Numbered from the stretch's first letter, positions 1 to 11,330 are shown. The stretch is 64,000 bases of DNA from Fomitopsis serialis (GCF_022376445.1 NW_025954978.1:62001-126000), one strand, 5' to 3'. Made by a program: numbers and translations. Notes: generated by a model not told the origin, from the sequence alone.

Positions 1-653
1 GTCGTTACGGGTCGTAAAGAGGGACAGGAACGGACGGGAAAGAGAAAGGATTGGGGCGTGTGGGGCCCGAGGTCGCCTATAACCCGACCACAGCTGTGGA
101 GTGCGTTGAGGCGCTTGACGTCAGCCTCGTCGTTGCTGTCAAGGTGCTGCCACGCACCTGCGATGGGTGGCTTCTTGGAAATCGTTGACATGGTGCGCGG
201 CGCCGCTGCTGCTGGCCATCGAGGAGCGCGACGAGGAGATCATCCGCACCCAACGCTCGTCGCTCGGGTTCGGCGCCAGTTCGCGCGTCATCGCGGTCAC
301 GTGGAAAGCCATATACCACTCACGCACGAACATCGACTTCCTCCCGTTCCAACCTCCAATCGAGATTCCAAGCCCCACGGTACAAGCTAACCCCCGCATC
401 GGACGGAGGAGGCGCCCATGCTGAAGCCGTCTTTACGGCCGTCTGTACGTTCCCTCGCCCTGTCCACTTCGTCATGCCTTGACGCTTTGAAAGCCAAATG
501 CTCACCAATCCTCCTATGCACCCTCCATCCTCTCCGTCGTCTGACAAAGGAACGAGCGCTTCTCGAGATACAGGTCCCACTGCACTGCGACGCAAGATGT
601 TCACACCAACTGGACGCAGTATCCCAGACTGCACATCACATTCACGCTAGACG
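1..653. other. no gene recognised; upstream region of reductase A
   Basis: Short open frames occur on both strands, but none has recognisable family features or a convincing splice structure. The last few hundred bases presumably hold the promoter of the reductase starting at 654. A gene fragment running in from the left edge cannot be excluded. Confidence 0.4.
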
Positions 654-3142
654 ATGCCTGCGATCACGTCGGGTAAAGTGCTCGTCACTGGTGCGAATGG
701 CTATATCGCCCAGTGGCTAGTGCGCAAGCTCCTCGAACAAGGCTACGCCGTGCGGGGCACCGTGCGCTCAGAGAGCAAGGCCCAGCAGCTCCGCGAGACA
801 TTCGCGTCGCACGACAAGCTCGAGACGATGGTCATCGAGGACATCACCAAGGTACAGTCATCTACCCCCTGGTGAGTCGCTACCCCTGGTGGGTCGACTG
901 CCTATCGCGGGTGATAAGAGCCCGATTTGGTAATCAACATCTTATCTACACCGAGATAACGAGGGACGCGTCGCACGCACTGGGTCTACACTCCGAGTGG
1001 GCGTAGGATCTGCATCGCTTGCAGGGCATTGAACGAGCAATTAGTGTACATTGACTACAACGAATGTACTGTACATGAGCATGCTGTAGGGTACAATATA
1101 TACACATAAGAATTAAATCAGTCCTAGTCCGACACTAGCAACCCCTTCATTGTGTCGAATAAGACCTGTTTCTTCTCAGGCTGCTCTTTACCCTTCACTG
1201 AGTCGTCCGCTGTGTCATGGAGCTCCCTCAGCTTGTCCTGATCAAGACCATCAACAGCTGCGATCCACTCCTCATAGATGGGGGGAGTCTTTGCACGTCC
1301 TTCCACACACTTCGGCTTCTCAGGCTTCTTCTCACCTCGTGCTATGCTCTCGTCGCACTGATCATTCCATCTCTTTATCTCCTCATCCCTGCGCTCCCTG
1401 AGCACCCGCCTATGCGCCTTCTGATCCTCACGCCACGGTGTACGCTTTGCTTTGACAGCCCGGATTGTTGCCCCGCGTGCCTGTTCCAACACTGGCACCT
1501 TGCCTTCCGCTTCGTCTCGATCCTGGCGACGTGCAGCACGGTACTCCTCGTCGGTGTACACACACCGGACTCCCTGCTTCAAATACTTCTGTGTATGCGA
1601 TGTTCACTTCTCGGTCTCCTTGTCCTGCAAGATGCGAAGGCTCGGCATTCGCAGCTTTGTATCGGGCTGCAGCCAAGTTAATATTCTTGTCTTTTGCATA
1701 GACACGTCGGTAGATCCGTTTGAGCTGTGAATCTGGGCGACCTGGCATGATGCCAGGGCATATAGTCATCGACAGAGAGTTGTGCAGGTGGTAACCTAGC
1801 CGACATCGCAACGCACCAGAGGGTCTTTGCCGCGACAGGTGGCGCGCTGTCTCTAGTTTTTGCTGTGCTGGTGTAGTCTCAAAAGGCTGCTCGTATTTTT
1901 GAAACACCGCCCTGGACATTTGTTTGTATCGTACATGCATGAAGACAGGTCCGTTTACATTAGCCCCGCAAACGGTAAGCCACGAACATCGCGTCGGGCT
2001 TGAGAGATAAGCGGCGATCCCTGAGCGTCTATCTTCCCGATTTATCCTTATCACCCGCGATAGGCAGTCGACCCACCAGGGGGTAGCGACTCACCAGGGG
2101 GTAGATGACTGTATGCTCTACACCTATCACCCATAAATTAGTGACTGACCTGCAAACGGCGGACAGGAACACGCCTTCGACGAAGCAGTCAGGGACGTCG
2201 ATGCCATTGCGCATCTCGCCTCGCCGAACATCGTAGGCGTGGACGATCCCGAGGAGCTCATCGCGCCAGCTGTGCGCGGCACCACACGCGTGCTCGAGTC
2301 CGCCCTCGCCTACGGCGCGTCTGTCAAGCGCATCGTCCTTACCTCATCCTGCGCCGCGATCCGCGAGTTCCGAGACCTCCCGCGCACGTTCACCGAGGAC
2401 GACTGGAACGAAGCATCCCTCGCGGAGGTGCGCACGCACGGCCGCGCTGCGTCGATCACAGACAAGTACTGCACGAGCAAGGTCCTCGCAGAGCGCGCGG
2501 CTTGGGAGTTCGTGGAAAGGCAGAAACGTGAGGGCGGGATCGGCTGGGACCTCGTCTCGATCTGCCCATCGTACGTTTTCGGGCCGCCGATGCTGCCCGC
2601 GAGCTCTCCCGCAGAGATGGCGAACAGCTTGCGAGAGTGGTACGAGGCTGTGATCGTCAAGGCCAGAGACCAGATTGAGGTGCGATCGGACGGGATGGTC
2701 GTCGAGTCAGTTGCAGATTCGGTTGCAAATCGGGATTTGTGCGCTGATCTTTGGGGTACGTACTTATTACAGAATGTGTTGGGTTGATGTGCGAGATGTT
2801 GCGGAGGCACACGTGCTTGCATTCCAGAAGGAAGATGCGGGTGGACAGCGAATCATCGCGTCTGAGGGATCCTGGAAGTGGCAGGACTTCGGTGAGTCAA
2901 CTTGCGGAACATCCGACGATCTGCGAGGAGCTCACGCAGATGCCTTTATTCAAGTCAAAGCCGCTCATGAAGCTGACGGAAGCCTACCCGGAGGAGATGC
3001 CACGTACCGGCCTGCTAGTGCGAAGCATAACTTCGTGTTCGATGCTTCCAAGTCGACGAGGGTTCTCGGACTCAAATATCGTACGAAGCAGGAGAGCACC
3101 CGCGACATGATCTACGCGTTCAAGACACAGGGTTTATTGTAG
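654..3142 (+). CDS. NAD(P)H-dependent aldehyde/ketone reductase, extended SDR (paralog A), transposon in intron 1
   Basis: Predicted cytosolic oxidoreductase of the extended short-chain dehydrogenase group (Gre2 / dihydroflavonol-reductase-like). Exons: 654-851, 2167-2705, 2773-2891, 2940-3142, giving 352 aa. The nucleotide-binding motif TGANGYIA is at residues 12-19, the catalytic YxxxK (YCTSK) at about 167-171 and the TSS serine at about 126. Exon 3 is 119 nt, as in the three paralogs at 20-25 kb, and all intron positions match theirs. Intron 1 is 1315 nt because a 1.26-kb transposon sits in it; without the insert it would be a normal intron of about 55 nt. The exon 2 donor is the least certain join: 2706 keeps the phase, whereas the better-looking GTGCGA at 2680 does not. 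Substrate is unknown. The open frames are intact, so the gene may still work if the enlarged intron is removed. Confidence 0.8.
855..918 (+). repeat. left terminal inverted repeat
   Basis: 64-bp repeat matching the reverse complement of 2047-2111 except for one missing C. Inside it, an approximately 18-bp unit (CTACCCCCTGGTGAGTCG, then the same with GGGTCG) is directly repeated, a possible pair of transposase binding sites. Confidence 0.9.
1124..1582 (-). CDS. charged ORF inside the transposon, probable remnant of a longer frameshifted protein
   Basis: This frame encodes about 152 aa dominated by Lys, Arg, Glu and Asp and contains the segment VYTDEEYRAARRQDRDE. A second minus-strand frame upstream (about 1428-2054) runs into it, and the two would read as one protein if a frameshift near 1570-1590 were bridged. 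I do not recognise the family and see no catalytic DDE residues. It may be an accessory or N-terminal part of a decayed transposon protein, or a captured host sequence. Confidence 0.3.
   Translation of the reverse strand: MKQGVRCVYTDEEYRAARRQDRDEAEGKVPVLEQARGATIRAVKAKRTPWREDQKAHRRVLRERRDEEIKRWNDQCDESIARGEKKPEKPKCVEGRAKTPPIYEEWIAAVDGLDQDKLRELHDTADDSVKGKEQPEKKQVLFDTMKGLLVSD
2047..2111 (-). repeat. right terminal inverted repeat
   Basis: 65-bp partner of 855-918, with both copies of the internal direct repeat complete. Confidence 0.9.
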
Positions 3143-4098
3143 GGATCTGTCGTGACTCGATGCACGTACGCGAGGCCAGGCACTTTTCAAATCACAACGC
3201 CGTAAGCATGTCATTACCGAAAAGAACTAGGGTACATGCCTGATCTGAATGCCCGTGTTACAACTTAAGGTCAGGGGTGAAGTGTTCGCCACTGATCGCG
3301 GTGCGCCATAGGACAACTAGTCTGGGTCTGGTCAGCAGTGCCTACAATTGAGGAAGTTGCAGCGCGTTTCTGGGCCTGCTCAGAGGATTGGGGGATAGCA
3401 CCACCATAGTAGTGAGCCATTTACGAAGTCCTCCAAGCCAAGAGGGTGATAAGCTCGAAGTGTACGTGGGGCCAATGCACATACCCATCCCGGTATCCGA
3501 ATGCAGATGGACGTGCTCATCGATGCGCTTCCCGATCACGACCTCGTCCGACGACCGAAAGACAGCGGACAGAGATTCGCCTGCAAAAATTATGTACTCG
3601 GGCTCTATGCATGCTCACTTGTGACCGAGAGATTTCTAGACCGCAGTACGAGCACAAGAAATGGTAATGGACCGGGCCGTCAAGCGGAGGGCTGGGCCGC
3701 GATATTGATGATCATCGAGCAGTCCTGCGGGCTTTAATCGGAGTGGTCGCCGGCATCAGAGCGAATAGCTGCGCGACCGTGGGCTGGAGGCAGCGACGAC
3801 GAAGGGCAGCGACGATAGTGAGGGGAGGAGGAAGAGGTTGCGGACAGATGGTGGACGTAAATGATAGTAATGGCAGGTTAAGTGGGCGCAGAAATACCAA
3901 GTTTAGGTTACCGACTGCCCGGCTCGAAGCTTCGATCAATTACGGTCGCATGACATCATCGATAAGTGCGAGTTACTCTCGGCCATAAAACCCTGTGCTG
4001 CTCACCATCGTTGCCATCGTCCTCGCCGCTATTAGCACTCCCCACGTCCCCGTCGCCGCCGCCTGTAACGTCCGCGTTGTCGCCGCCAGCGTCCGACG
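3143..4098. other. intergenic; TATA-like CATAAAA before TPS1
   Basis: No supported gene. A CATAAAA element at 3984-3990, about 110 nt before the TPS1 start codon, is the only core-promoter-like signal I can point to. The rest shows no recognisable structure. Confidence 0.4.
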
Positions 4099-5956
4099 AT
4101 GAGCCAACGACCACCCCTCACTTCCTCGCCGTCCGAGCTCCTCTCTCCGCAAATTCCCGACCTCGACGGCGCGCAGGGCCACCTCATCGTCGTCTCCAAC
4201 CGTCTCCCCGTCACCATCACTAAGGATGAGGCGGGCGAATACCACTTCAAGATGTCCTCAGGCGGCCTTGTATCTGCGCTGTCTGGGTGCAAGAAGTCTA
4301 TGTCCTTCACCTGGATCGGCTGGCCGGGATTCTTTATTCCTCCAAAAGACCGCCCAATCCTCGACAAGCGGTTGATGGAGGAGTACTCGTGTCAGGCGGT
4401 TTACCTGGACGACGAGGTCGCGGACCGTCACTACAATGGCTTCAGCAACTCCATCCTCTGGCCGCTGTTCCACTACCACCCCGGTGAGATGAACTTTGAC
4501 GAGGAGAACTGGCTCGCGTACCGCCAGGCGAACATGGCGTTCGCACAGGTGATTATGCAGCAGCTCTCACCCGGTTCGATGGTCTGGGTGCAAGACTACC
4601 ACCTCATGCTGCTCCCTATGCTTCTCCGTGTCCTCAACGACGGCCCGCCGAACGACGGCTCGACGACCGCCTCAGAAATCGAGCGCATCCTTGAGGGCAT
4701 CGAGATGGAGGACATACCGCCCACGCGCGTGCCGAACGTCAAAATCGGCTTCTTCCTGCACACTCCGTTCCCATCCAGCGAGATCTACAGGTGCGTCCGT
4801 CCCACGTTGACGCCGGGGTTATGCTCACGCGTCGTAGGATTCTCCCCGTGCGGCGGGAAATTCTGCTCGGGACGCTGTACTCGGACCTCATCGGTTTCCA
4901 CACGTATGACTACGCGCGACACTTCCTGTCTTCTTGCACACGTATCCTTGCGCTGCCTACGATGCCGAACGGCGTTGAGTTTGAGGGTCGGCTCGCGCAC
5001 GTCGGCACATTCCCGATCGGGATCGACCCTACGTCGTTCACGGACAACCTCAAGAAGGACAGCGTGCAACAGCGAATCAAGCAGCTGCAGCAGCGCTTCG
5101 GGGACGTGAAGGTGATCGTGGGCGTGGACCGGCTGGACTATATCAAGGGCGTGCCGCAGAAGCTGCACGCTCTCGAGCTGTTCCTAAGCCAGCACCCGGA
5201 GTGGATCGGCAAGGTTGTGCTTGCACAGCTGGCGGTCCCATCGCGGCAGGATGTAGAAGAGTACCAGAACCTGCGCGCGATCGTCAACGAGCTGGTCGGC
5301 CGGATCAACGGGCGATTCGGCACGGTCGACTTTGTTCCCATCCACTTCATGCACAAGTCGTTGCCGTTCGATGAACTGTGTGCGTTGTACGCCGTCAGCG
5401 ATGTGTGCTTGGTCACCTCCACGCGCGATGGTATGAACTTGGTGAGTTCCCTGACCCATGGCCGTCGCGGCGAATCTGATCAGTTTGCAGGTGTCATATG
5501 AGTACATCGCTTGTCAGCAGGAGAAGCAAGGCGTCATGGTCTTGTCAGAGTTCGCGGGCGCGGCGCACAGTCTGAACGGCAGTATCGTTGTCAACCCGTG
5601 GGACTCGCAAGAGGTCGCCGACGCGATCTTCCAGTCCGTCAGCATGGACGCGGATACTCGGGCAGAGAACCAACGAAAACTCTTCAAAGTACGTATTTGT
5701 CGTCATTGTCCATCACTTCACACATGCTCATGAGCCTCACCAGTACGTGACGAAATACTCCGCAGCGTACTGGGGTACTTCCTTCGTGCGCGAGATGACG
5801 AAAATCCAGACGCCCGAGACGGAGCCCGCGGAGACGCAGAAGGGCGGCCAGGCGGAGCTACAGCTCAAGCGCGAGGACCTCAAGGGCTCCAACGTCGTTG
5901 ACGGGAGCGTGCCCATGACCCCACCTGCCAACGCGCCCGCGCCGAATAGCCAATAG
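4099..5956 (+). CDS. TPS1: alpha,alpha-trehalose-phosphate synthase (UDP-forming), GT20
   Basis: Makes trehalose 6-phosphate from UDP-glucose and glucose 6-phosphate in the cytosol, the first step of trehalose synthesis (stress protection, glycolytic control). Exons 4099-4790, 4838-5441, 5491-5688, 5744-5956 give 568 aa, close to the usual length of fungal stand-alone TPS1. Family motifs are continuous across the joins: VVSNRLPV near residue 33, FFLHTPFPSSEIYR just before intron 1, GVDRLDYIKG at about 326-335, then TSTRDGMNL and LSEFAGAAHSLNG. There is no phosphatase domain, so this is the catalytic synthase and not a TPS2/TSL-type subunit. The Gln/Pro-rich C-terminal tail after the GT20 fold is typically variable. 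The start is the first ATG in frame, and the N-terminal extension of about 25 aa is Ser/Pro-rich. Confidence 0.95.
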
Positions 5957-6600
5957 GCTCGGCACGGACGCATGGCGGTATCCTTATTCGGGCGGACGTT
6001 TCAGTGTTGGGTTGTGGGAAGCAAGGCAAAGACGTGTATCATCATTTCTCTCTCCCGTTTTTTTGTTGTTGTAGCGGCTATACGTACACTCACATACACA
6101 TCGCCGTTGGCATTGCCAGCGGCACTGCATAAGCATCCCCGAAATATGTTGTCATTACTAGTGTACACCTCTCGATTCGCCGTATTGATGCTAATGGAAC
6201 ACGATGTTGGCTGCACAAGATAGACTAGAGGAGGCAATAGAGACAATACAACCATCGACGATTCGGATAGGTTTCTTTGGCGGGAGAATGCTAGGTAAGT
6301 GGTGCCGGTGAGTCTTAAAACGATCTCCTTGCTTCTGGCCGCCATAGAATCACCGAGTATTGAATTTAGGTCTTCCTTGCGCATCTTGCACGCATCCCTG
6401 CGAAAGAAAGGACGTCCTGTGGAACACGATATCCAACAACACTCTTCACAAAAAACCTCCAAGCTTCAAAGCTTCAAGTGTTACCGGGCGGCCGTTCGAC
6501 TTCGAGCCAGGGCCTCCAACGCCGTGGATATCCACTGCAAGTACGCAAGGACAGTGCAGTTGTTGACTGACTCTTGACCGACATAACGTCTTCATTTCCA
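5957..6600. other. intergenic; 5' module of the first broken F-box-like unit
   Basis: No intact gene. Around 6500-6540 lies a short block reading PGPPTPWIST that resembles blocks at about 7590 and 9480, so it marks the upstream part of a duplicated unit. Confidence 0.4.
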
Positions 6601-6610
6601 GCTCTAGCAG

Positions 6611-7290
6611 GATGGGCCGATGTTGTGAGATGTAAGTAACTTTCTAGTTCCTTGAGGTGGACATTGACGAATGTGGCGCGTCCCTCAGGCGTTCGTTAAA
6701 ATTGAATAGCCTCGATAGCAGGCACTCGCAGGCTATAAAGTTTGAATATTGGACGCTCGACCCGTCTGATCTGGCTGCTCACTTGGCGTAGGGTACTTTA
6801 TTGGAAGGCACCGAGTTGCATGACACCGAGGAGTACTGACCATCGGAGGCTTCTGTAGTTTCCACAGGCCAAGCCACGTATCAGCGCTCCATTGAACGAG
6901 GTCACAGCAAGGACGCTCGCGATCTTGGCGCGCTGAAATTTCTCTTCGACGTCCTGGAACTCACATTCGACCAAATCGAACCCGATGACGTATGGGATGC
7001 CCGCCTGGAGACCAGTTGACCCTCGCCGAAGAACGCGAAATACATCCCTTCAGCCTTGGTAGAGGTCGACTACTCGTGGTATGGGACTCCAGAGACCGAG
7101 TAAGTCCATTGTAATACGTGCGTGCCGGTGCCGTCGCCAAGCTCACTGGTTCGAGCTCGGCCATGTCCGCCTCACGCAGAACTGCTGGTCGTTCGAATCC
7201 TTCCGCCAGTTTGTATGTACTATGAATGGCCCAACCATCGCGGCCTGGCACTGTTTCGCCATCACTACCGCAGACCGGTTATGCGATGTG
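6611..7290 (+). pseudogene. degenerate remnant of the F-box-like family (unit 1)
   Basis: Fragments align in order with the better preserved copies at 7.8 and 11.4 kb: the start exon (MGRCCEM then GTAAGT), DPSDLAAHLA, IERGHSKDARDLGAL followed by FDVLELTFDQIE, then VDYSWYGTPETE, ELGHVRLTQNCWSFE and WHCFAITTADRL. Between them there are stops, frameshifts and internal deletions, so no protein can be made. It is the most decayed of three copies in this region. Confidence 0.7.
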
Positions 7291-7796
7291 CCAGGGTGTT
7301 CATGCCTCAGGCCTCAGGCCTCAGGGTTGTCGGTGTGAGTGTTGCATTCGCTGCTGAACGTGCTTTTTGATACTGTTTGTAGTGTTGATCTCCTGCGGTG
7401 AACTGAATGTTCTCCTCGATGCAAGGGAAGTCAACTGGATACGGGTTCAATTCCAGAGCACATAAAGATCAGTATGAACGGACTCCGACTGTCGACGCTA
7501 CGCAGATCACACGTCGGTATGTAAGAGAAGGATTTATAGGAAGCACTCAAGGAGTACATTGACAGGCCCTGGACAAGGTCGGGATCGCCGGCGCCGGCGC
7601 CGTGGCCAACGCCGTGGGAATTTACTGCATCTGTGGTTCTGTGGCCATATGTATTGCTACAACGGTTGTTCAGTGGTTGTTCTTAGCTTTTGTAGCCCCT
7701 CCTGCACAAAACTTCAGCCTTCTGTTCCGTTCATTGTGACATTTAGCTTCGTTCGTTGCCTTCATCTCCTGTTCAAACATCCATCACTTTCACAGG

Positions 7797-8967
7797 ATGG
7801 GCCAGTATTGGAGACTGTAAGTGATTATGACCGTGACGTTGCTCATGGCGGAAACTAACAGACGCGTGGCTTCGTCAGAATCAACATCGACATCAGGCAG
7901 AGTATCAGGTTCGACTCTCCGGGACTCAGCGAGATGCTCATATGGCGCGATCCGAACCGACTGATCTGGTTGCTTGCTATCCCTCGTAAGGTGAGAGCAC
8001 CGGCCGAGTTACATGACGCTAGAATAGATAACTGACGAGAAAATCTTTGCAGCCCAAGCCGTACCAGCGCTCTGTTGAACGAGGCCACAGCAAGGACGCG
8101 CGTGATCTCGGCATGCTGAATCTCCCCTTCGACGTCCTAGACCTCATATTCGACCAAATCGACGACAGCTTGGATGTGGCCTACCTCGCGCTCACCAACT
8201 CGTTTCTCCGGGTCATCGGTGAGAAACACATCTACAGGTGGATGTGCTTCTACAATGGCCGGTGGAACCTGGAGCGTCTCATCTATGCCGGCGACTGCCT
8301 CCTGGATGATGACTTACCTCCCAATGTCTTCAAGGAGAAAGAGAAGGAGTTGCTCAGCGGTCACAATCCCGATCCCAAGTCCGGCATATGCAACTCTTGT
8401 CTATTCGACGCGTTCGACATCTGGCTCAATGATAAGGAGGAGCGTAGATATTGGTAATTCAAGTTCTCCCGACTCGCCACCGAAGGCCAGTTAACCCGCG
8501 CCGAGCGCCGTGAACTGCGAGCGTTGGTTGAACTCGACTACACATGGGATGGGACACCAGAGACGGAGTGGATCCTGTGTAACTGGACGCTTGCACAATA
8601 TGTCCGCGCCAGCGCTGTCGCCGACCTCACCGGTTCCGTCTGTGATGGCCCCTGGACAGACAACTTCCTCGGCCTCGGCCATGTCCTCCTCTCGCAGATC
8701 TGCTGGTCGTCGGACATGCAATACGAACAACCCATCCGCCGCGGCGAGTGGGCTGGGCACTACGTCGCCATCACCACTGTGGACCAATTAACACGGAACC
8801 GTAGCTTCGCGGACAAGGAGAACTGGACGGACGTGACCGACAAGGTCGTCGGCGAAGTCTTGGAAATATGGAGAGCCAAGGCACCTGAGAGACTGGTACC
8901 GCACCTCCGGCCTGAAGGCTACCTCAACGACAGGACTCCTGATTTCACAGACGAGGAATTTTTGTAA
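7797..8967 (+). pseudogene. F-box-like family protein, interrupted by an in-frame TAA (unit 2)
   Basis: Exons 7797-7816, 7879-7990 and 8053-8967 have consistent phases and match the copy at 11.4 kb. Residues 60-100 read NLPFDVLDLIFDQI then YLALTNSFLRVIGEKHIY, a pattern like the F-box helices of fungal F-box proteins; the family beyond that is unknown to me. Codon 8455-8457 is TAA, in the middle of a region conserved in the paralog (EWWDQKLDW there, RYW-stop-FKF here), and the same frame stays open for 170 more codons to 8967 with conserved sequence (TPETEWILCNWTLAQYV). No intron of workable phase removes the stop. Readings: recent nonsense pseudogene, read-through, or a sequence error. Confidence 0.7.
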
Positions 8968-8999
8968 AGTCAACAGGAGAACGACTCAGACGTTTCCGA

Positions 9000-9600
9000 G
9001 TCGGATATACGACAAGCGAACTGGGAAGCTGTGACGGGAGTTGCATCCAGACGACGCCGACGGAGTACAGAGCAATGAAGGAACACGAACCTAGGTGAAC
9101 TGTGTCTCCCGATGTCTTGCACGACTGTATTACTATCTCACAACATCGCTGTATGTGCAATCTACTTTATATCACTGTATCACTTATTTTCCGTTATTCC
9201 TTTGCGTCCTGGTACTTTGAGATTGCGAACGCGACGCGCATCCGTTCACGGTGCATCGGTGGGTACTGAGGGTAATGGCTGAGCGCTGAGCGCCGAGGCC
9301 TGACGGTTCAAGATGAGCACAAAACTTGCGCGCGGTGAACTGACGCTCTCGCTCGACTTGGAGAAACTTAGTTGCCCCGCCTTTCCGACGCCAGTATCGA
9401 GTACATACTATCGAGTATCTTTCCTTTCCGTTCCGCTCAATTCACGCCCACAGTGCGCAACCGCAGCAGCCACGAACCCGGGTGCTCCCGGGTGGCCAAT
9501 GCCGTGGGAATCTATGGCCATCTGTGGCGAACAAGTTGAAGTACAGACTCCCTGTACATCGCAAAATTGGCATCAGACCGACGGCGACCTGACATAGCCA
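9000..9600. repeat. 3' flank of unit 2 and 5' module of the third F-box-like unit
   Basis: The stretch 9330-9540 repeats features seen upstream of units 1 and 2: a GCGGTGAACTGA block (compare about 7397) and the GWPMPWES block (compare about 7590). It is separated from the body of the third unit at 11.4 kb by about 1.8 kb of inserted sequence. A short tandem repeat of AACAGAACT-type units follows at about 9612-9636. Confidence 0.5.
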
Positions 9601-9639
9601 AAGCATCGATTAACAGAACTAACAGAACTAACAGACTGA

Positions 9640-11330
9640 TGATGTGGCTGGAATGGGTCGGTTTTCGCCAGTAGATATTCGGTCATACTACAACAGGCTG
9701 TTAGACAATCAAAAGGCCGAGAGTCGCTGATTAATTTCCGTCAGAAGTACAACGCCCGACCATCGTCCGTTACGATATGCGAGGCTAGTAAGTAACTAAA
9801 CAGGGTTATCTTAGCTTGAGCAGTCTATTGTTAGCCCGATAGTCCGTCGTCGGCCATTGACAGGACGAGTGCGCGCTCCTCACTTGGCCGCACTGAGCGC
9901 TCGTATCACCCGGAATAGATGAAAATTGAATCGCAATGTATTCGGCTAATAACGACTACATCTTTTATACAACATGGACTCGGACGATCGTACCCTACGC
10001 CTGACCCGCCAGTGGACTCGCCGGGAGCTGTCAGTATCAGTATTGCTGAGCCAAGAGCAGCCACAGGTGCAGTGCTTGAAGTCGCCAGCGACTCGGAGGC
10101 TGATTCTGCCGAACAGGACGGTGGGCAGGCGAGCGTGAGAGAAAGCGCGAACGAGACAGCCTCTGAACGCCGGACAGCGGACAGCTGGGCGAGCGCGAGC
10201 GAGTGGGTGGGTGGACAATGTAAGCAGGCGAACGGGACAAGTAGATGAGCGAGCGAGAGTGCAGGTGAAAGGAAGCGCGGGCAAGCGGGCGAACGGGAGC
10301 GTGGAAAAACGGGAGCGTACGCAAGAGGTAACGTGGGCGGGGTGCTGGCGGGTTGATAAGTGGGCGAGAGTGGGCAGGCGGACAATAGAAACCGGGGACA
10401 AGCAGGCGGGTGTGCGTGAACATGCGGGTAGGTTGGTGAGCGAGCGGGCAGGTGGGCGAGACAGCGAAGATGGGCGCAGGCGAGAAAGAGTGGGCGGGCA
10501 AGCGAGCTGGTAAGAAGGCCAATACTGGCGACGGATGAGCGAGAGGGCGCGCAAGTAGGCATGCAATGCCTATTTGCTTGCCCTCTCGCTCGTCCGCGTG
10601 AGCCAGCAAGGACTCGGAGGTTGACCGCGGAGCTGCTGTTGCCTCGCGCTGCCTTCTTCGCTTCTTGGTTGGCATGCTCATAGCCTGCCATGTCGCGGTG
10701 GCCCGGAACCCACCGGAGCGTGAGTACGATCCCTGGGTGCTGTTTGAGCATGGAGTTGATTGCACTGAGTAGACGGTGGATTAGGGGGTGGGCAGGGTGA
10801 TCGGTGGTAGGAGGTGAGTGCCAGCGAGTCGAGTTATTGTGCGCAGTGCGACGTACCACCCACGGTCGGAGTTGGGACTGTGTTTAGGGCAGACTGACAG
10901 CGGTCTTGCGCAAAATCGCCGGCGACCGTGACCATAGCCAGGCTGCTGCTTCGTGGGCGATACTCGCTCATGACAAGGTCGGTATGTCCATTGTAGGATG
11001 ATTGACCGTAAGGCCATTGAAGTCCTGGCATTTGTTACACAACCTGATGGCAGAGTTATCACAAGCGAAACATACCGGCAGAGAACGGACAACCTATGGT
11101 CCAGTGAAGCACAGCCAGACAATGAAAGGATGAGCAGAGGTCAGGTTGTTGATCGCGCACCGGGGAACCGACAGACTGTTATGAGGCGGGGCGGGGGTGG
11201 CCGTAGTGATAGTAAACCCGTAATGCCTAATCGGGGCTTATGATTATCGATCGGACTGCCGCTCGTCGATAAGATGTACCTGGTGGTAACACCGCCGTGC
11301 AGATTCCGCGATGTACCGTGACAGACTCTC
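9640..11330 (-). mobile_element. inserted block with decayed retroelement RNase H fragment
   Basis: On the minus strand at about 10600-10860, one frame reads LLSAINSMLKQHPGIVLTLR, WVPGHRDMAGYEHA, then NQEAKKAARGN. This is the C-terminal end of an RNase H domain as found in fungal non-LTR (Tad/I-type) polyproteins. Upstream of it the frame is broken, and the reverse transcriptase is not recognisable. Boundaries are approximate; they are inferred from the gap this block makes between the 5' module at 9.5 kb and the coding part of the third F-box-like unit at 11.4 kb. Confidence 0.55.
10230..10520 (+). repeat. degenerate G-rich minisatellite (GCGAGCGGGCAGGT-like units)
   Basis: About 290 bp of imperfect, purine-rich direct repeats built from GCGAGCG, GGGCAGGTGG and similar words. 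The minus strand translates into Pro/Leu/Ser/Arg-rich nonsense open in several frames, which is why long spurious frames appear here. Confidence 0.6.

Larger units (their letters stand above)
855..2111. mobile_element. 1257-bp TA-flanked inverted-repeat DNA transposon (Tc1/mariner-pogo type, probably non-autonomous)
   Basis: Both ends begin CAGTCATCTACCCCCTGGTG and are flanked by TA (853-854 and 2112-2113), the expected target-site duplication of the Tc1/mariner superfamily. The inverted repeats are 64 and 65 bp and differ by one C. The element is too short for a full transposase, and I see no DDE catalytic core. It carries only a frameshifted, Lys/Arg/Glu-rich reading frame on the minus strand. 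The assignment rests on termini and TSD, not on a recognised transposase. Removing the element and one TA restores a perfect GTATGC donor for the host intron. Confidence 0.85.

Noticed and set aside
9906..10859. A 317-codon minus-strand frame read as one protein
   Set aside because: Only the first part matches an RNase H end. The rest is translation of the G-rich minisatellite and gives Pro/Leu/Ser/Arg repeats in all three frames.
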